From Deltaproteobacteria bacterium (lineage in GTDB: Bacteria; Desulfobacterota; Desulfarculia; Adiutricales; JAFDHD01): a stretch of DNA of 45,579 nt. Positions 17,987-28,840 of this stretch are shown in pieces (within the stretch, counting starts at the first letter, position 1; each line of letters starts with the position of its first letter). Position numbers and translations under genes: made by a program. A model generated the notes under the pieces. That model was not told the origin of the DNA, searched no databases, and saw only the letters and a list, made by a program, of their open reading frames with translations. Location of the stretch: NCBI GenBank assembly GCA_019308995.1, contig JAFDHD010000013.1, positions 1 to 45,579 of the forward strand, given 5' to 3'.

Positions 17987-20900
17987 ATGAATTTTATTCG
18001 CTTTATCATACGATACGGCCGTATCTTTACGCTGCTCTCTGTCATCCTCCCGGTAGTCGCGGGGGTGGTGGCCTACCAGAACCTGCCCAAGGAAGGGAAT
18101 CCGGAAATAGCCGTGCCGGTGGCCATTGTCATCACCCCATATGTCGGGGCCTCCCCTAATGAAGTCGAAAGCCTGGTCACGAACCCGCTTGAAGAAGCGA
18201 TCGCCGACATCTCGGACATCAAGGAGCTGAGTTCCTTTTCTGCTTCCGGGGCTTCAATCGTTGTCGTGCAGTTTGACGTGGACGCCGACGTGGAAGAGAT
18301 GCTCCAGAAAGTCCGGGACAAGGTGAGCCGGGCCAGGAAGCTTCTGCCCAGCGGGATCGAGGAACCGGAGGTCCAGGAGATTAATTTCTCAGAGATACCG
18401 ATCATGATCGTCTCGATCGTGGGTGACCTGGACCCCATCAGGATGAAGCGTCTGGCCGAGGACGTGGCGGAGGAATTTAAGCTGCTGCCCGAGGTCCTTG
18501 ACACGGATGTGGTCGGCGGTTTGACCCGGGAGATTCAGATTTATCTAGACCCGGATCGCCTCAACCAGTATGGCCTGACCATTCTGGACGTGGCCAACGC
18601 CATTGGCAAGTCTGACATCTCCATTCCCGGCGGGCAGATCACGATTTCCAACCGGAAGTATGTCCTGCGCACCCTGACCGAGATCAAAGAGGTCTCGGCT
18701 TATGCCCGCGTTCCCCTGATCGAACGGGGCGATCGCGTCGTCTTTTTGGGTGACGTGGCTGAGATCGTGGACGGGCATGAGGAGGACATATCCTACTCCC
18801 GGGTCCAGGGCCAGTCCTCGGTCTCCATCGCGGTCAAGAAAAGACCGGGCACCAATATCCTTGAAACGGCGCAAAAAATTCGTGACAGGGTCAAGGAGCT
18901 GGAAAAGACGTTCCCGGTCGGCGTGTACTCGGTTGTAACCGCGGATCAGTCTAAATACATCAAGCAGGGTTTTAAGGCCATGACCAATTCGGCCCTCTCG
19001 GGCCTGGTGGTCGTGATTATCGTGCTTTATTTTGCCTTGGGGCTTCGCAACTCGATCATCACCTCCCTCGCCATCCCGCTTTCCCTGTTAATCACCTTCA
19101 TCCTCTTGAATATCTTCGGCCTGAGCAACAACGATATGGTCCGGTTCTCCCTGGTGCTGTGTATCGGTCTTCTGGTGGACAACGCCATCATCGTCGTGGA
19201 AAGCGCCTACTACCATTATCAACTGGGCAAGGACCGCCTGACCGCCGTTATTGACGGCGTCTCTGAGATCGCGCTTCCGGTCATCTCCGCCACCCTGACC
19301 ACCATCGCCGCCTTCCTGCCCATGCTCCTCATGAGCGGCATGATGGGAAAGTTCATGGGCTTCATGCCCAAGACAGTGGCCATCGCCCTTTTTTCCTCCC
19401 TGATCGTGGCCCTTGTTTCCAATCCACTGATCCTGTCCCGCTTCATGAAACAGACCGTTAAAAAAGGGAAAGTGGTCCGGCCGGAGGAGGACCTCAAGCG
19501 CTTGAAGGCCTTCTATGTTCGCTTCGTGGTCCTGGCCTTAAATCACCGCCTCGCTGTGGTGCTGCTGGTGATCCTGGCCCTGGCCTCCGTAGCCGCCGTC
19601 TTCGGCTTAAAGATCATCAAGCTCGAAATGTTCCCTGAGGCGGACTTTGATTATATCTATATCACCATCAATACGCCTCCGGGAACAGAGGTGGATGTCA
19701 CCGATAATATCGCCCGGCAGGTGGAAAAGATTGTCAATGAGCACGTCTCAGAAGCGGTGCGGGTCGTCTCCACCATCGGACACAGGGGACAGAGCGCCTT
19801 TGAATTCTCCTTTGGCGGAACCCAGTCCAATTTTGCCGAGATCACGGTCGAACTGCTGGACAGCAAGGAATTCAAACGGCTCTCAGACAAAGAAATCAAG
19901 CAGCGCCTCAGACCCATGCTGGACCCCATCGCCGGGGCCGATATACGATACAGGCCGATTCGATGGGGACCGCCGACCGGCAGTCCCATTAACCTCAAGA
20001 TCTTTGGCAATAACCTGACCACCCTTCAACGGATCAGCACGGAGGTGAAAGAAATTCTGGCGCAGATACCCGGGGCGGTGGAGATAAAGGATGACTTCAC
20101 AAATGCCGCTCCCGAGCTTAAAGTTGAGGTGGATCGAAGGGCGGCCGCCGCCCTGGCTGTACCCCTGACCGCGGTGTCCCAGAGCCTGCGGGGGGCCACG
20201 GCCGGGCTGAAGATAAAGGAGTTCCGGGACGAAGAGGATATTTCCAAAAAGTACGACCTCATGGTGAGGTTCTCCCCGGAGTCCAGGTCCAGCGTGGAGA
20301 TGCTGGATAAAATCCGGGTTCGATCCCTGAGCGGGAACCTGGTGCCTCTGTCCAACTTCACCAGAGTGACCCAGGGGCCTGGCATAAACGTCCTGCGCCA
20401 TATTGACCGCCAGCGGGTCGTGAGGATCACCGCCCAGAACCAGGATCGTTCCGCGGTGGAGATTACCCGGGACCTGCAGGCCAGGCTGGCTGGCTATAAA
20501 CTGCCTTTTGGGTATTCTTTCTCATACGCCGGTGATATTACCGAAACCGAGGAGTCATTTGCCAGCCTCAGGCTGGCCTATATAGTGGCCTTTATCATTA
20601 TCCTGACCATCCTGGTGGCCCAGTTCAATTCCTTCTTTCAACCCTTTGCCATTATGGTCGCCCTGCCTCTTTCCATAGTCGGGGCCGTGGTCGGGCTCCT
20701 GGTTACAGGTAACAACTTTTCGATCATGAGTTTTATCGGCCTGGTCGGCCTGACCGGAATCGTGGTCAATGACTCCATCATCCTGGTGGACCGCACGAAC
20801 CGCAAGCGCCGGGAAGGCAATGGTGTGTATGAGGCTATCATGACCGCCGGTCAGGATCGCCTGCGGCCCATTATCTCCACAACCCTGACCACCATGGGCG

Positions 20901-21691
20901 GGCTGGCCACTCTGACCATTACGGACAAAATGTGGGAAGGCCTGGGCGTGGTCATCATTTTTGGCATCGCCTTTGCCACTCTCCTGACCCTGGTGGTGGT
21001 CCCGGTCATGTACACGCTTTTTGACGGCTTTGGTTATCACATGGCCTCTGCCTTCAGAGGGCCGCGCTGGCGGGAAGCTCCTGCTGGCCGGACCTTCTTT
21101 CTGTCGCGCCGCCGGTGGTCGCGGACCAAGGCCGGTTTCATTCTCCTTGTCCAGGTCGCGGTGTTGGCGGCCGGCTTCTTTTATGCGTTTCCCTGGTTCG
21201 TGGAGAAATACCAGGCTGAGGTTATCCAGGCCCCAACCCTGCTCAAGCTGGTTCTCGAAGCCGCGGTCGTTTACGTCACCCTGAGCCTTGAGGCCGCGGG
21301 TCTTGTTCTGGTCCTTCTGACTCCAACCTGGCTGGGCCTGCTCTATCTCATGTGGCTGAGGAGCAGCGAAGGGTACTACGTTGAGATCACTCCTGAAGGC
21401 ATGACCGTGACTTCGCCCGTGGAGAAGCTGTTCCTGCCTCGCGACAGAATAAAAAAAGTACGGTATTCTCACCTCACCGGCCGACTGATCGTTAAGGCCG
21501 GCCCCAGGCGATTCCGGTTCAGGGACGTGGTCGAAGCGCAGCCTATTCTGGACAGGGTTCCTCTTTGGTCCTGGCTCAACTTGTCAAAACCCAGCCGCCG
21601 ACAGGTGCGAGAAGGGCTGAAGACCCTGCGCCTGGCCCTGGAAGGCGTTATGGTTGCTGGACAGCCTGGCAAAGCGATGAGCTCGAACTGA
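17987..21691 (+). CDS. RND efflux pump (AcrB/HAE family) with an unusual C-terminal extension
   Basis: Residues 1 to about 1020 form a typical RND transporter: N-terminal TM1, porter domain (NLPKEGNPEIAVPVAIV), central TM bundle (LVLCIGLLVDNAIIVVES), second porter half and C-terminal TM bundle (GLVGLTGIVVNDSIILVDR). TM4 has the VDNA form with one Asp, where AcrB has two. Family members usually end near residue 1050; this one has 1234. The extra part (about 1021-1234) holds two or three more hydrophobic segments (AGFILLVQVAVLAAGFFYAF; AAGLVLVLLTPTWLGLLYL), then a beta-rich stretch resembling a bacterial PH domain (GYYVEITPEGMTV, LPRDRIKKVRYS, GRLIVKAGPRRFRFRDV) and a basic helical tail. The frame is continuous, with no stop or repeat at the junction. 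The adaptor gene is directly upstream. Confidence 0.93.
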   Translation: MNFIRFIIRYGRIFTLLSVILPVVAGVVAYQNLPKEGNPEIAVPVAIVITPYVGASPNEVESLVTNPLEEAIADISDIKELSSFSASGASIVVVQFDVDADVEEMLQKVRDKVSRARKLLPSGIEEPEVQEINFSEIPIMIVSIVGDLDPIRMKRLAEDVAEEFKLLPEVLDTDVVGGLTREIQIYLDPDRLNQYGLTILDVANAIGKSDISIPGGQITISNRKYVLRTLTEIKEVSAYARVPLIERGDRVVFLGDVAEIVDGHEEDISYSRVQGQSSVSIAVKKRPGTNILETAQKIRDRVKELEKTFPVGVYSVVTADQSKYIKQGFKAMTNSALSGLVVVIIVLYFALGLRNSIITSLAIPLSLLITFILLNIFGLSNNDMVRFSLVLCIGLLVDNAIIVVESAYYHYQLGKDRLTAVIDGVSEIALPVISATLTTIAAFLPMLLMSGMMGKFMGFMPKTVAIALFSSLIVALVSNPLILSRFMKQTVKKGKVVRPEEDLKRLKAFYVRFVVLALNHRLAVVLLVILALASVAAVFGLKIIKLEMFPEADFDYIYITINTPPGTEVDVTDNIARQVEKIVNEHVSEAVRVVSTIGHRGQSAFEFSFGGTQSNFAEITVELLDSKEFKRLSDKEIKQRLRPMLDPIAGADIRYRPIRWGPPTGSPINLKIFGNNLTTLQRISTEVKEILAQIPGAVEIKDDFTNAAPELKVEVDRRAAAALAVPLTAVSQSLRGATAGLKIKEFRDEEDISKKYDLMVRFSPESRSSVEMLDKIRVRSLSGNLVPLSNFTRVTQGPGINVLRHIDRQRVVRITAQNQDRSAVEITRDLQARLAGYKLPFGYSFSYAGDITETEESFASLRLAYIVAFIIILTILVAQFNSFFQPFAIMVALPLSIVGAVVGLLVTGNNFSIMSFIGLVGLTGIVVNDSIILVDRTNRKRREGNGVYEAIMTAGQDRLRPIISTTLTTMGGLATLTITDKMWEGLGVVIIFGIAFATLLTLVVVPVMYTLFDGFGYHMASAFRGPRWREAPAGRTFFLSRRRWSRTKAGFILLVQVAVLAAGFFYAFPWFVEKYQAEVIQAPTLLKLVLEAAVVYVTLSLEAAGLVLVLLTPTWLGLLYLMWLRSSEGYYVEITPEGMTVTSPVEKLFLPRDRIKKVRYSHLTGRLIVKAGPRRFRFRDVVEAQPILDRVPLWSWLNLSKPSRRQVREGLKTLRLALEGVMVAGQPGKAMSSN

Positions 21692-21780
21692 GAATGAGGC
21701 TAGCCGGTCGCTCTTCCTGCTAACCTCCGAGGCTGGTGAACATCTGGCGACTTTGGACCAGCGCCCGCGTTGCACCAGGA

Positions 21781-23067
21781 TTAATTTATCATTTGAAAAA
21801 ACCCGAAAAAGAGCAGGGTGCATAACAGGAATACCGCGGCCGGGCCTGCCAGAAGATTATAGCATTTGAGCATGTTCGCATTGAAGTAGTCCCGGGTCAC
21901 CAGGAAGCAGAGGTGGACCGGCGAAAGCATCATACCCATGAATCCGAAGGCATAGGCCAGAAAGGCATGGGCCATGTAGTCCATCCCCTGGTAATGGGCC
22001 AGCAAAGGCACGATCAGGGGAAAGGAGGCGCCGACAAACCCGATAGAGATGCCGGTGATGAACCCGGACAAAAAGGGCATGAGCAGGACGACCAGCAGGG
22101 GCGGGATGCCGTATTGAATCATCTCGGCGTGAATCTGATCCACGGCCCGGCTTTCGACCAGCACCCCTTTAAAGGCCATGATGCCCAGGATGAGAAAGAG
22201 CATGGGCGGGATGGACCGGTTCATAACGGCCCTCAGTACCTGGCCGGCCGGGATGCGGTTCTGACCGATGACCCAGGCCAGGCCGAGGACCAGGCCGAGG
22301 AAAACCGAGGTCAGGGGAGGCAGGTGCAGGCCGGTGCTCAGTTCTATGAGGGCCACCCCTGGAACAGCCAGTACCACCAGAAGAATCGGGGAAACTTCTT
22401 TCAGAAATACCCGCCAGGCGTTTGAATTATCGTTCCTTTTCCGGCCGGAAGGGTTGACTTTGGGTATGCGCCGCAGGAGGAAAATGAATCCGGCGCCGAT
22501 GGCGAACAAGGTCAGGGGAGATTGAAACATAATAAACCGCCAGGTCTGAACCTCCAGCAGGCCGACGGCCAGAATTACGCCCGGATAAAGGGGCCACCAG
22601 TATTCCCAGATATGACGGAACCAGTAGTTGATAGCTGTCTTCAGATTGGCGTCCAGTTCAGACTCCTGGCTGACGGCCTGGACCATGGGTGCGGAAAACA
22701 GCGCACCGCCGGGCATGGGTAAGAGGCCAATCATGGCCGGCATGACGGCCGTCACAATTCTAGCATTGTGAGTGACTTTCGTAAAGCTGGTGACCATACG
22801 GTCCAGCTGGCCGGAGTCGCTCATGAGCCGGCTCAGCACCAGGATGAGGGCCACGATCATAAGCAGGGAGAAGACCATGGAGTTTGCCAGGCTTTTTAGT
22901 ACGGTCGTCAGAATGACTGATGGCCAAAGGTCCATAAGCAGTCCCAGGACCACGCCCCCCAGGAAGAGACCCAGGCTCAGGTGAATCTTGAGCCGATGAG
23001 TGGCCAGGATCAGACCGAAGGCCAGAGAGACCTTGACGAGTGCGGGAAGGTCACTGAAAATCAGCAT
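21781..23067 (-). CDS. DUF401 family integral membrane protein
   Basis: This 428-residue protein has about ten hydrophobic segments along its whole length. The stretch PAMIGLLPMPGGALFSAPMV, followed by NYWFRHIWEYWWPLYPGVIL, matches my recollection of DUF401 (TIGR00529), a family distantly like anion permeases of the GntP/CitM type. The repeated PMPGG-like and LLMPFLSGFITGISIGFVG segments look like two inverted half-repeats with re-entrant loops, as in such permeases. The substrate is unknown. It is transcribed divergently from mreB and converges with the RND gene. Confidence 0.8.
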   Translation of the reverse strand: MLIFSDLPALVKVSLAFGLILATHRLKIHLSLGLFLGGVVLGLLMDLWPSVILTTVLKSLANSMVFSLLMIVALILVLSRLMSDSGQLDRMVTSFTKVTHNARIVTAVMPAMIGLLPMPGGALFSAPMVQAVSQESELDANLKTAINYWFRHIWEYWWPLYPGVILAVGLLEVQTWRFIMFQSPLTLFAIGAGFIFLLRRIPKVNPSGRKRNDNSNAWRVFLKEVSPILLVVLAVPGVALIELSTGLHLPPLTSVFLGLVLGLAWVIGQNRIPAGQVLRAVMNRSIPPMLFLILGIMAFKGVLVESRAVDQIHAEMIQYGIPPLLVVLLMPFLSGFITGISIGFVGASFPLIVPLLAHYQGMDYMAHAFLAYAFGFMGMMLSPVHLCFLVTRDYFNANMLKCYNLLAGPAAVFLLCTLLFFGFFQMIN

Positions 23068-23208
23068 GGCCGATACTAAAGTTTCGATCTAATATATGTC
23101 AAGAGGATATCGGTTGATTTGGTGGTGATTATCCTTGAATTTTTCTTTTTTTTCTGCTAGCGTGAGATTATTAATCTTGGAGCTTACTTCGGCCGACTTA
23201 GATAGTGA

Positions 23209-24273
<1,065 letters not shown>

Positions 24274-24332
24274 GAAATCCCGGCTGTCTTTCCTGAAGCT
24301 GGCGTAAATCGGAAGGCGTTGAGTCTTGTTTT

Positions 24333-25148
24333 ATGTCACGGTTTTGGCGTCCGATTCTCCTGATAACCCTTCTCGTGCTTTTTTTGTCCATTTTCATTCG
24401 CTGGGCTGGAGGGCAGAAGAACGTTTTCCAGCCAAGAAGCCTGACCCTGGAGCTAGTCGCGACGTTCCAAAGCATGGTGAGCGTGTCTGCTTCGGCTGTT
24501 GAAAATTTCTGGCGAGACTATTTCTATCTCATCAACGCTCAGGAAGAGAATCAGAAACTGCATCAGACCGTGGATCGGCTTCGAGCTCAGATCAACCGCC
24601 TTAGAGAGGCCGGTCTGGCCAACCGGCGCCTGAAGCATCTGCTGAATTTCCAGACCTCTCACAACCTGCCGGTGGTCGGGGGGCAGGTCGTGGCGTGGGA
24701 CCCCAAGGCCTGGTTCAAGACAATCGTCATTGACCGCGGGGAAGCGGATGGGCTGAAGATTAGCATGCCGGTGGTTGCTGATGCAGGGATCGTAGGCCGA
24801 ATCGTGGGGCTGTCCCCGCATTACGCCAAGGTTCTGCTTTTGATAGACTACAACAGCTCTATAGACACCCTGGTTCAGCGCACGCGCGTGCGGGGCGTCC
24901 TTACCGGAAAGTCGGCCAGGATCTGCGAGCTCAAGTATGTGCTCAAGCATGATGATCTGAAAAAAGGCGACGTCCTGATTACTTCAGGTCTGGGGGGCGT
25001 TTTCCCCAAAGGTCTGAAGCTGGGGACGGTTACCCGGGTCAGAAAGATGAATCATGGTTTATTTCTGGAGGTTGATGTGGCCCCGGCCGTGGATTTTGAC
25101 AAGCTGGAAGAGGTAATTGTCATCCTCAAGGAGGATCGCCTGCTTTAA
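24333..25148 (+). CDS. mreC: Rod-shape-determining protein MreC
   Basis: MreC is a bitopic protein that links MreB to PBP2 in the periplasm. The 271 residues have one N-terminal membrane segment (about 7-22), a coiled coil (AQEENQKLHQTVDRLRAQIN, about 70-100) and two beta domains with typical stretches (ADAGIVGRIVGLSPHYAKVL, GDVLITSGLGGVFPKGLKLG). There is no strong SD close to the ATG at 24333, so the start is the least certain part. Its TAA shares one base with the mreD ATG. Confidence 0.93.
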   Translation: MSRFWRPILLITLLVLFLSIFIRWAGGQKNVFQPRSLTLELVATFQSMVSVSASAVENFWRDYFYLINAQEENQKLHQTVDRLRAQINRLREAGLANRRLKHLLNFQTSHNLPVVGGQVVAWDPKAWFKTIVIDRGEADGLKISMPVVADAGIVGRIVGLSPHYAKVLLLIDYNSSIDTLVQRTRVRGVLTGKSARICELKYVLKHDDLKKGDVLITSGLGGVFPKGLKLGTVTRVRKMNHGLFLEVDVAPAVDFDKLEEVIVILKEDRLL

Positions 25149-25702
25149 TGGAAACACGGGTTCGTGCTCCATCCATCCCTTTGAAAGAGGCCCTGGTTTA
25201 TCTCTTATTGGGCCTTGCTTTCCTGATTTGCGAAACCACGGTCTGGACCTGGTTGGACCCTGGTCACTTTAGACCCAACCTGCTTCTGATTCTCATCGTT
25301 TATTTAGGCATAGCCGTCCCTCTGGCCGCCGGTTTGATCCTGAGCCTGTGTTTTGGGTTTTTAACGGATGCCGCTTCGGGCGGGCCTGCCGGCTTATTTA
25401 CCATCATCTACCTTTCAATCTTCGCCCTGGCCGTTCTGATTCGCCAGAAGCTGGATCCGGCCGCGGCCCTGTATCAGATGCTGATCATCTTCCTTTTTGC
25501 TCTTCTGGCTGAGATTATGGCCTGGAGCATTCTCTCCCTTTACGGCTGGCCGCTCGATGTCATCCTTGCCTCTTCAAGTACCCTGTTTCTGGCGGCTCAA
25601 GCGATATCGGTCCTGGTCACGGCCTTGGTCAGCCCGATCTTCTTTAGGTTTTTTGAACTGATCAAATTTACATACGAACAGCAAGCAGGGGAAGAGGTGT
25701 GA
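25148..25702 (+). CDS. mreD: Rod-shape-determining membrane protein MreD
   Basis: This 184-residue product is almost entirely hydrophobic, with about five or six membrane helices (for example LLLILIVYLGIAVPLAAGLI and MLIIFLFALLAEIMAWSIL). The family motif region GFLTDAASGGPAGLFT is present. MreD works with MreC to activate PBP2 and RodA. The ATG overlaps the mreC stop and the stop overlaps the mrdA GTG, so the three genes are likely translationally coupled. Confidence 0.9.
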   Translation: METRVRAPSIPLKEALVYLLLGLAFLICETTVWTWLDPGHFRPNLLLILIVYLGIAVPLAAGLILSLCFGFLTDAASGGPAGLFTIIYLSIFALAVLIRQKLDPAAALYQMLIIFLFALLAEIMAWSILSLYGWPLDVILASSSTLFLAAQAISVLVTALVSPIFFRFFELIKFTYEQQAGEEV

Positions 25703-27564
25703 GCACTTCAAGGAGTCCGTTTTCCGAGGAACCGGAAGACTTCAAATCCCGCCCCGTCCAGTTGACCTTTGTCCTCTTTCTTCTTTTTTTATTCCTTTTG
25801 ATCCGGTTATGGTACCTGCAGGTCATTAAAGGCCCTGAGTTTCGGATGCTGTCCGAAAGTAACCGCACACGGGTTCAGGATATCCTCCCGACCCGCGGTT
25901 TGATTCTGGACCGTCACGGTCAGATTCTGGTGGACAACCATCCGGCCTTTGACCTGGCGGTCGTTCGGGAGGATGTGCCTGATTTTGATTCCTTGAGCAC
26001 CCGGCTGATCCGTCTTTTAAAACTGCCTCCGGAGGAGCTCCAGGAGAGCTTTGACGCCGCCCGGTCTCAGCCGGCGTTCAAACCGGCTCAAATTCGATCA
26101 GACCTGAGCAGGTTTGAACTGGTGGCCCTGGAAACCCACCGCTATGAGCTGCCCGGGATCGTCATCCAGGTCAAACCCCGGCGTAAATACCTGCACGAGG
26201 GGCTGGCGGCTCATGTGATCGGCTACCTGGGTGAGGTGAATCCGGACCAGTTAAAGCTGAAAAAATATCGAATTTACCGCATGGGAGACCTCATCGGACA
26301 GTACGGCCTTGAGAAGGAACATGAAAAATTTCTCAATGGCAAACGAGGCTGGCGCCTGGTCGAAGTGGCTGCCTCCGGCCGGGTGCTCAAGGTCATCAAA
26401 CAGGTCCGGCCCGTTCCAGGCCATAATCTCTATCTGACCCTGGACTCCCGGTTGCAGCACGCGGCCGAGCAGGCCCTGCAAGGCAAAGCCGGAGCGATCG
26501 TCGCCCTGGACCCCCGTACGGGCGAAATCATGGCCATGGCCTCCTGCCCAACCTTTTCTCAGGAGGATTTCGTCCGGGGAATCACTCCCCAAAAATGGCA
26601 AGAACTGGTGAACAATCCCTTGCATCCGCTCGAGAATCGAGCCATCAGCGGGCAGTACATGCCAGGCTCAACCTTTAAAATCGTGGCGGCCGCGGCAGCC
26701 CTGGAAGAAGGGATTATAACCCCCGAAACAACGGTGACCTGCACCGGCGGCTACCCCTTTGGCAACCGGGTCTTCCGCTGCTGGCGCAAGGGAGGTCACG
26801 GCCGGGTGGCACTGCACCGAGCCCTGGTTGAATCCTGTGACGTCTATTTTTACAATATCGGCCGCCACATAGCCATTGACCGGCTGGCTTATTATTCCAG
26901 GGCCCTGGGTCTGGGGCAGAGAACCGATGTTGGCCTGCGCAATGAAAAGCCCGGCCTGGTCCCAACCAGGGCCTGGAAGAAGAAACGCTTTCAGACCCCC
27001 TGGTATCAGGGAGAAAATCTTTCGGTAATCATTGGGCAGGGCTATAATCTCGTTACACCCCTGCAAATGGCACGGCTGGTGGCTGCCATGGTCAACGGCG
27101 GCATCCTTTACCGGCCATATTTGGTCAAACGAATCACAGATGCCGAGAACAGGGTCATTAAAATCTTTGCCCCAGAGGTTGTTCGGCGCCTGGATTTCAA
27201 GCCTGAAACCCTGGCCCTGATCAAGAAGGCCCTTTGCGGAGTGGTAAACGAGCCTCGAGGCACTGGAAGACGGGCACGGTTAAAAAATATAACCGTTGGA
27301 GGCAAGACCGGCACCTCCCAGGTGGTGGCCATGGGCAACTCCAGGGTCAAGGAGAAGGACCTGCCTTATGAACATCGCGATCACGCCTGGTTTGTCGCTT
27401 TCGCCCCGGTCAAAGAGCCGAGGATTGTCCTAGTCGTAATCGCCGAACACAGCGGTCACGGCGGTTCAGCCGCCGCCCCGCTGGCTAATAAGGTCCTGGA
27501 AGTCTTTTTCTCCAAGAAGGCGAAGGAGCAGATAATCGCCGACAGCAAGCCGCCTGGGCGGTGA
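25699..27564 (+). CDS. mrdA: Penicillin-binding protein 2, elongasome transpeptidase
   Basis: PBP2 cross-links new lateral wall peptidoglycan as the partner of RodA. The 621 residues have one membrane anchor (about 24-44), a pedestal/dimerisation domain (ILPTRGLILDRHGQILVDN) and the transpeptidase domain with the three class B motifs: STFK (active Ser near 322, in YMPGSTFKIV), SCD in the SxN position, and KTG near 536 (GGKTGTSQVV). The GTG start at 25699 overlaps the mreD stop by four bases, with an SD-like GAAGAGG next to it. rodA follows after 52 nt. Confidence 0.95.
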   Translation: MSTSRSPFSEEPEDFKSRPVQLTFVLFLLFLFLLIRLWYLQVIKGPEFRMLSESNRTRVQDILPTRGLILDRHGQILVDNHPAFDLAVVREDVPDFDSLSTRLIRLLKLPPEELQESFDAARSQPAFKPAQIRSDLSRFELVALETHRYELPGIVIQVKPRRKYLHEGLAAHVIGYLGEVNPDQLKLKKYRIYRMGDLIGQYGLEKEHEKFLNGKRGWRLVEVAASGRVLKVIKQVRPVPGHNLYLTLDSRLQHAAEQALQGKAGAIVALDPRTGEIMAMASCPTFSQEDFVRGITPQKWQELVNNPLHPLENRAISGQYMPGSTFKIVAAAAALEEGIITPETTVTCTGGYPFGNRVFRCWRKGGHGRVALHRALVESCDVYFYNIGRHIAIDRLAYYSRALGLGQRTDVGLRNEKPGLVPTRAWKKKRFQTPWYQGENLSVIIGQGYNLVTPLQMARLVAAMVNGGILYRPYLVKRITDAENRVIKIFAPEVVRRLDFKPETLALIKKALCGVVNEPRGTGRRARLKNITVGGKTGTSQVVAMGNSRVKEKDLPYEHRDHAWFVAFAPVKEPRIVLVVIAEHSGHGGSAAAPLANKVLEVFFSKKAKEQIIADSKPPGR

Positions 27565-27616
27565 GAGTGTTAAGAGCAATGCCGTGGTCTTGCGGTTCCT
27601 GTAAGGATATAAAGTC

Positions 27617-28723
27617 ATGATGTTTGACCGGCGTCTCATTCAGAACTTTGACTGGATACTTCTCTGCCTGGTCTTGATCCTGGCCGGATTGGGCATCCTG
27701 AATCTTTACAGCGCTTCTTCCGGGTTCAAGATCGGCGGCGTGCCGATTTACCTCAAGCAGATTTACTGGCTGTCCCTGGGGATCCCGGCTCTCCTGGTCA
27801 TGCTCATCTTCGATTACCATCAATTGGAGCGAGCGGCCTACCTGCTTTTCGCCCTCGGCCTTGTCTTGCTGATCCTGGTTTTATTTTCCGGTCGGGCCGT
27901 TTCGGGTGCCCAGCGCTGGCTGGACCTGGGGGTTTTTTCCTTCCAACCATCGGAACTGGTAAAGCTTTTCGTGCTGGCAGCCCTGGCGCGCTACTTTTCC
28001 CGGCGAGATTATCCGGAAGGCCTGAGACTGAGGGACCTGGCCGTGCCCATGCTCCTGGCCGGACTGCCTTTTTTGCTTATCTTGAAACAGCCGGATCTGG
28101 GAACCGCCCTGCATCTGGCTATTGTCTGCTTATCGGTGATTCTTTTCTTGAGGGTGCGCTGGGATGCCCTGCTGATATTATCCTCCGGCGTGGCCGCGGC
28201 CCTGCCGTTTATCTGGTCGCTTCTTAAGGCCTATCAAAAACAGAGAATCATGACTTTCCTCAACCCGGCCAAAGACCCTCAGGGAGCCGGGTATCATATT
28301 ATTCAATCCAAGATTGCGGTTGGTTCTGGTCAGACCTGGGGTAAGGGTTTCATGAAAGGCACGCAAAGCCATCTGCGCTTTCTGCCCGAGCAGCACACGG
28401 ACTTTGCCTTTTCGGTTTTTGCTGAAGAATGGGGATTTGTGGGCGCTTTTGTCCTTCTGGGCCTGTTTTTCCTTTTTATGATATGGGGGCTTCGGATTGT
28501 GAGCCGGTCTCAGGACCGATTCGGGGCCCTGCTCGGCGTGAGCCTGGTGCTCCTTATCTTCTGGCAGGTTTTTTTCAACCTCTGCATGGTCATTGGGTTA
28601 ATGCCGGTCGTAGGCATCCCCCTGCCATTCATCAGCTACGGGGGTTCCTCCCTGGTAACCATCTTCATCGCCATCGGTCTGCTTCTAAACATCAGTATGC
28701 GCCGGTTCATGTTCCAGAAATGA
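27617..28723 (+). CDS. rodA: SEDS peptidoglycan glycosyltransferase RodA
   Basis: RodA polymerises glycan strands from lipid II during elongation. The 368-residue protein has about ten membrane helices. SEDS features include ALLVMLIFDYHQLERAAYLL early on, a conserved LKQPDLGTAL segment, FLPEQHTDFAFSVFAEEWGF and the C-terminal PLPFISYGGSSLV. The ATG at 27617 has an AAGGA about 10 nt upstream. It is the last gene of the elongasome run. Confidence 0.96.
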   Translation: MMFDRRLIQNFDWILLCLVLILAGLGILNLYSASSGFKIGGVPIYLKQIYWLSLGIPALLVMLIFDYHQLERAAYLLFALGLVLLILVLFSGRAVSGAQRWLDLGVFSFQPSELVKLFVLAALARYFSRRDYPEGLRLRDLAVPMLLAGLPFLLILKQPDLGTALHLAIVCLSVILFLRVRWDALLILSSGVAAALPFIWSLLKAYQKQRIMTFLNPAKDPQGAGYHIIQSKIAVGSGQTWGKGFMKGTQSHLRFLPEQHTDFAFSVFAEEWGFVGAFVLLGLFFLFMIWGLRIVSRSQDRFGALLGVSLVLLIFWQVFFNLCMVIGLMPVVGIPLPFISYGGSSLVTIFIAIGLLLNISMRRFMFQK

Positions 28724-28840
28724 CCTTGCCTCCTTTTTCAGAACATGTGAAATTTTTCTTGTTTATACATGATTTGTATGGTAAGTTTTCAGCCTGTTGA
28801 CTAAATCTCTGTCCCCGGCGGATGATTAGGAGGTCAGACC

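Noticed and set aside
20555-21472. 305-aa minus-strand open frame antisense to the RND pump gene
   Set aside because: It is rich in His, Gln and Gly, typical of an antisense shadow, and the RND frame covers it completely.
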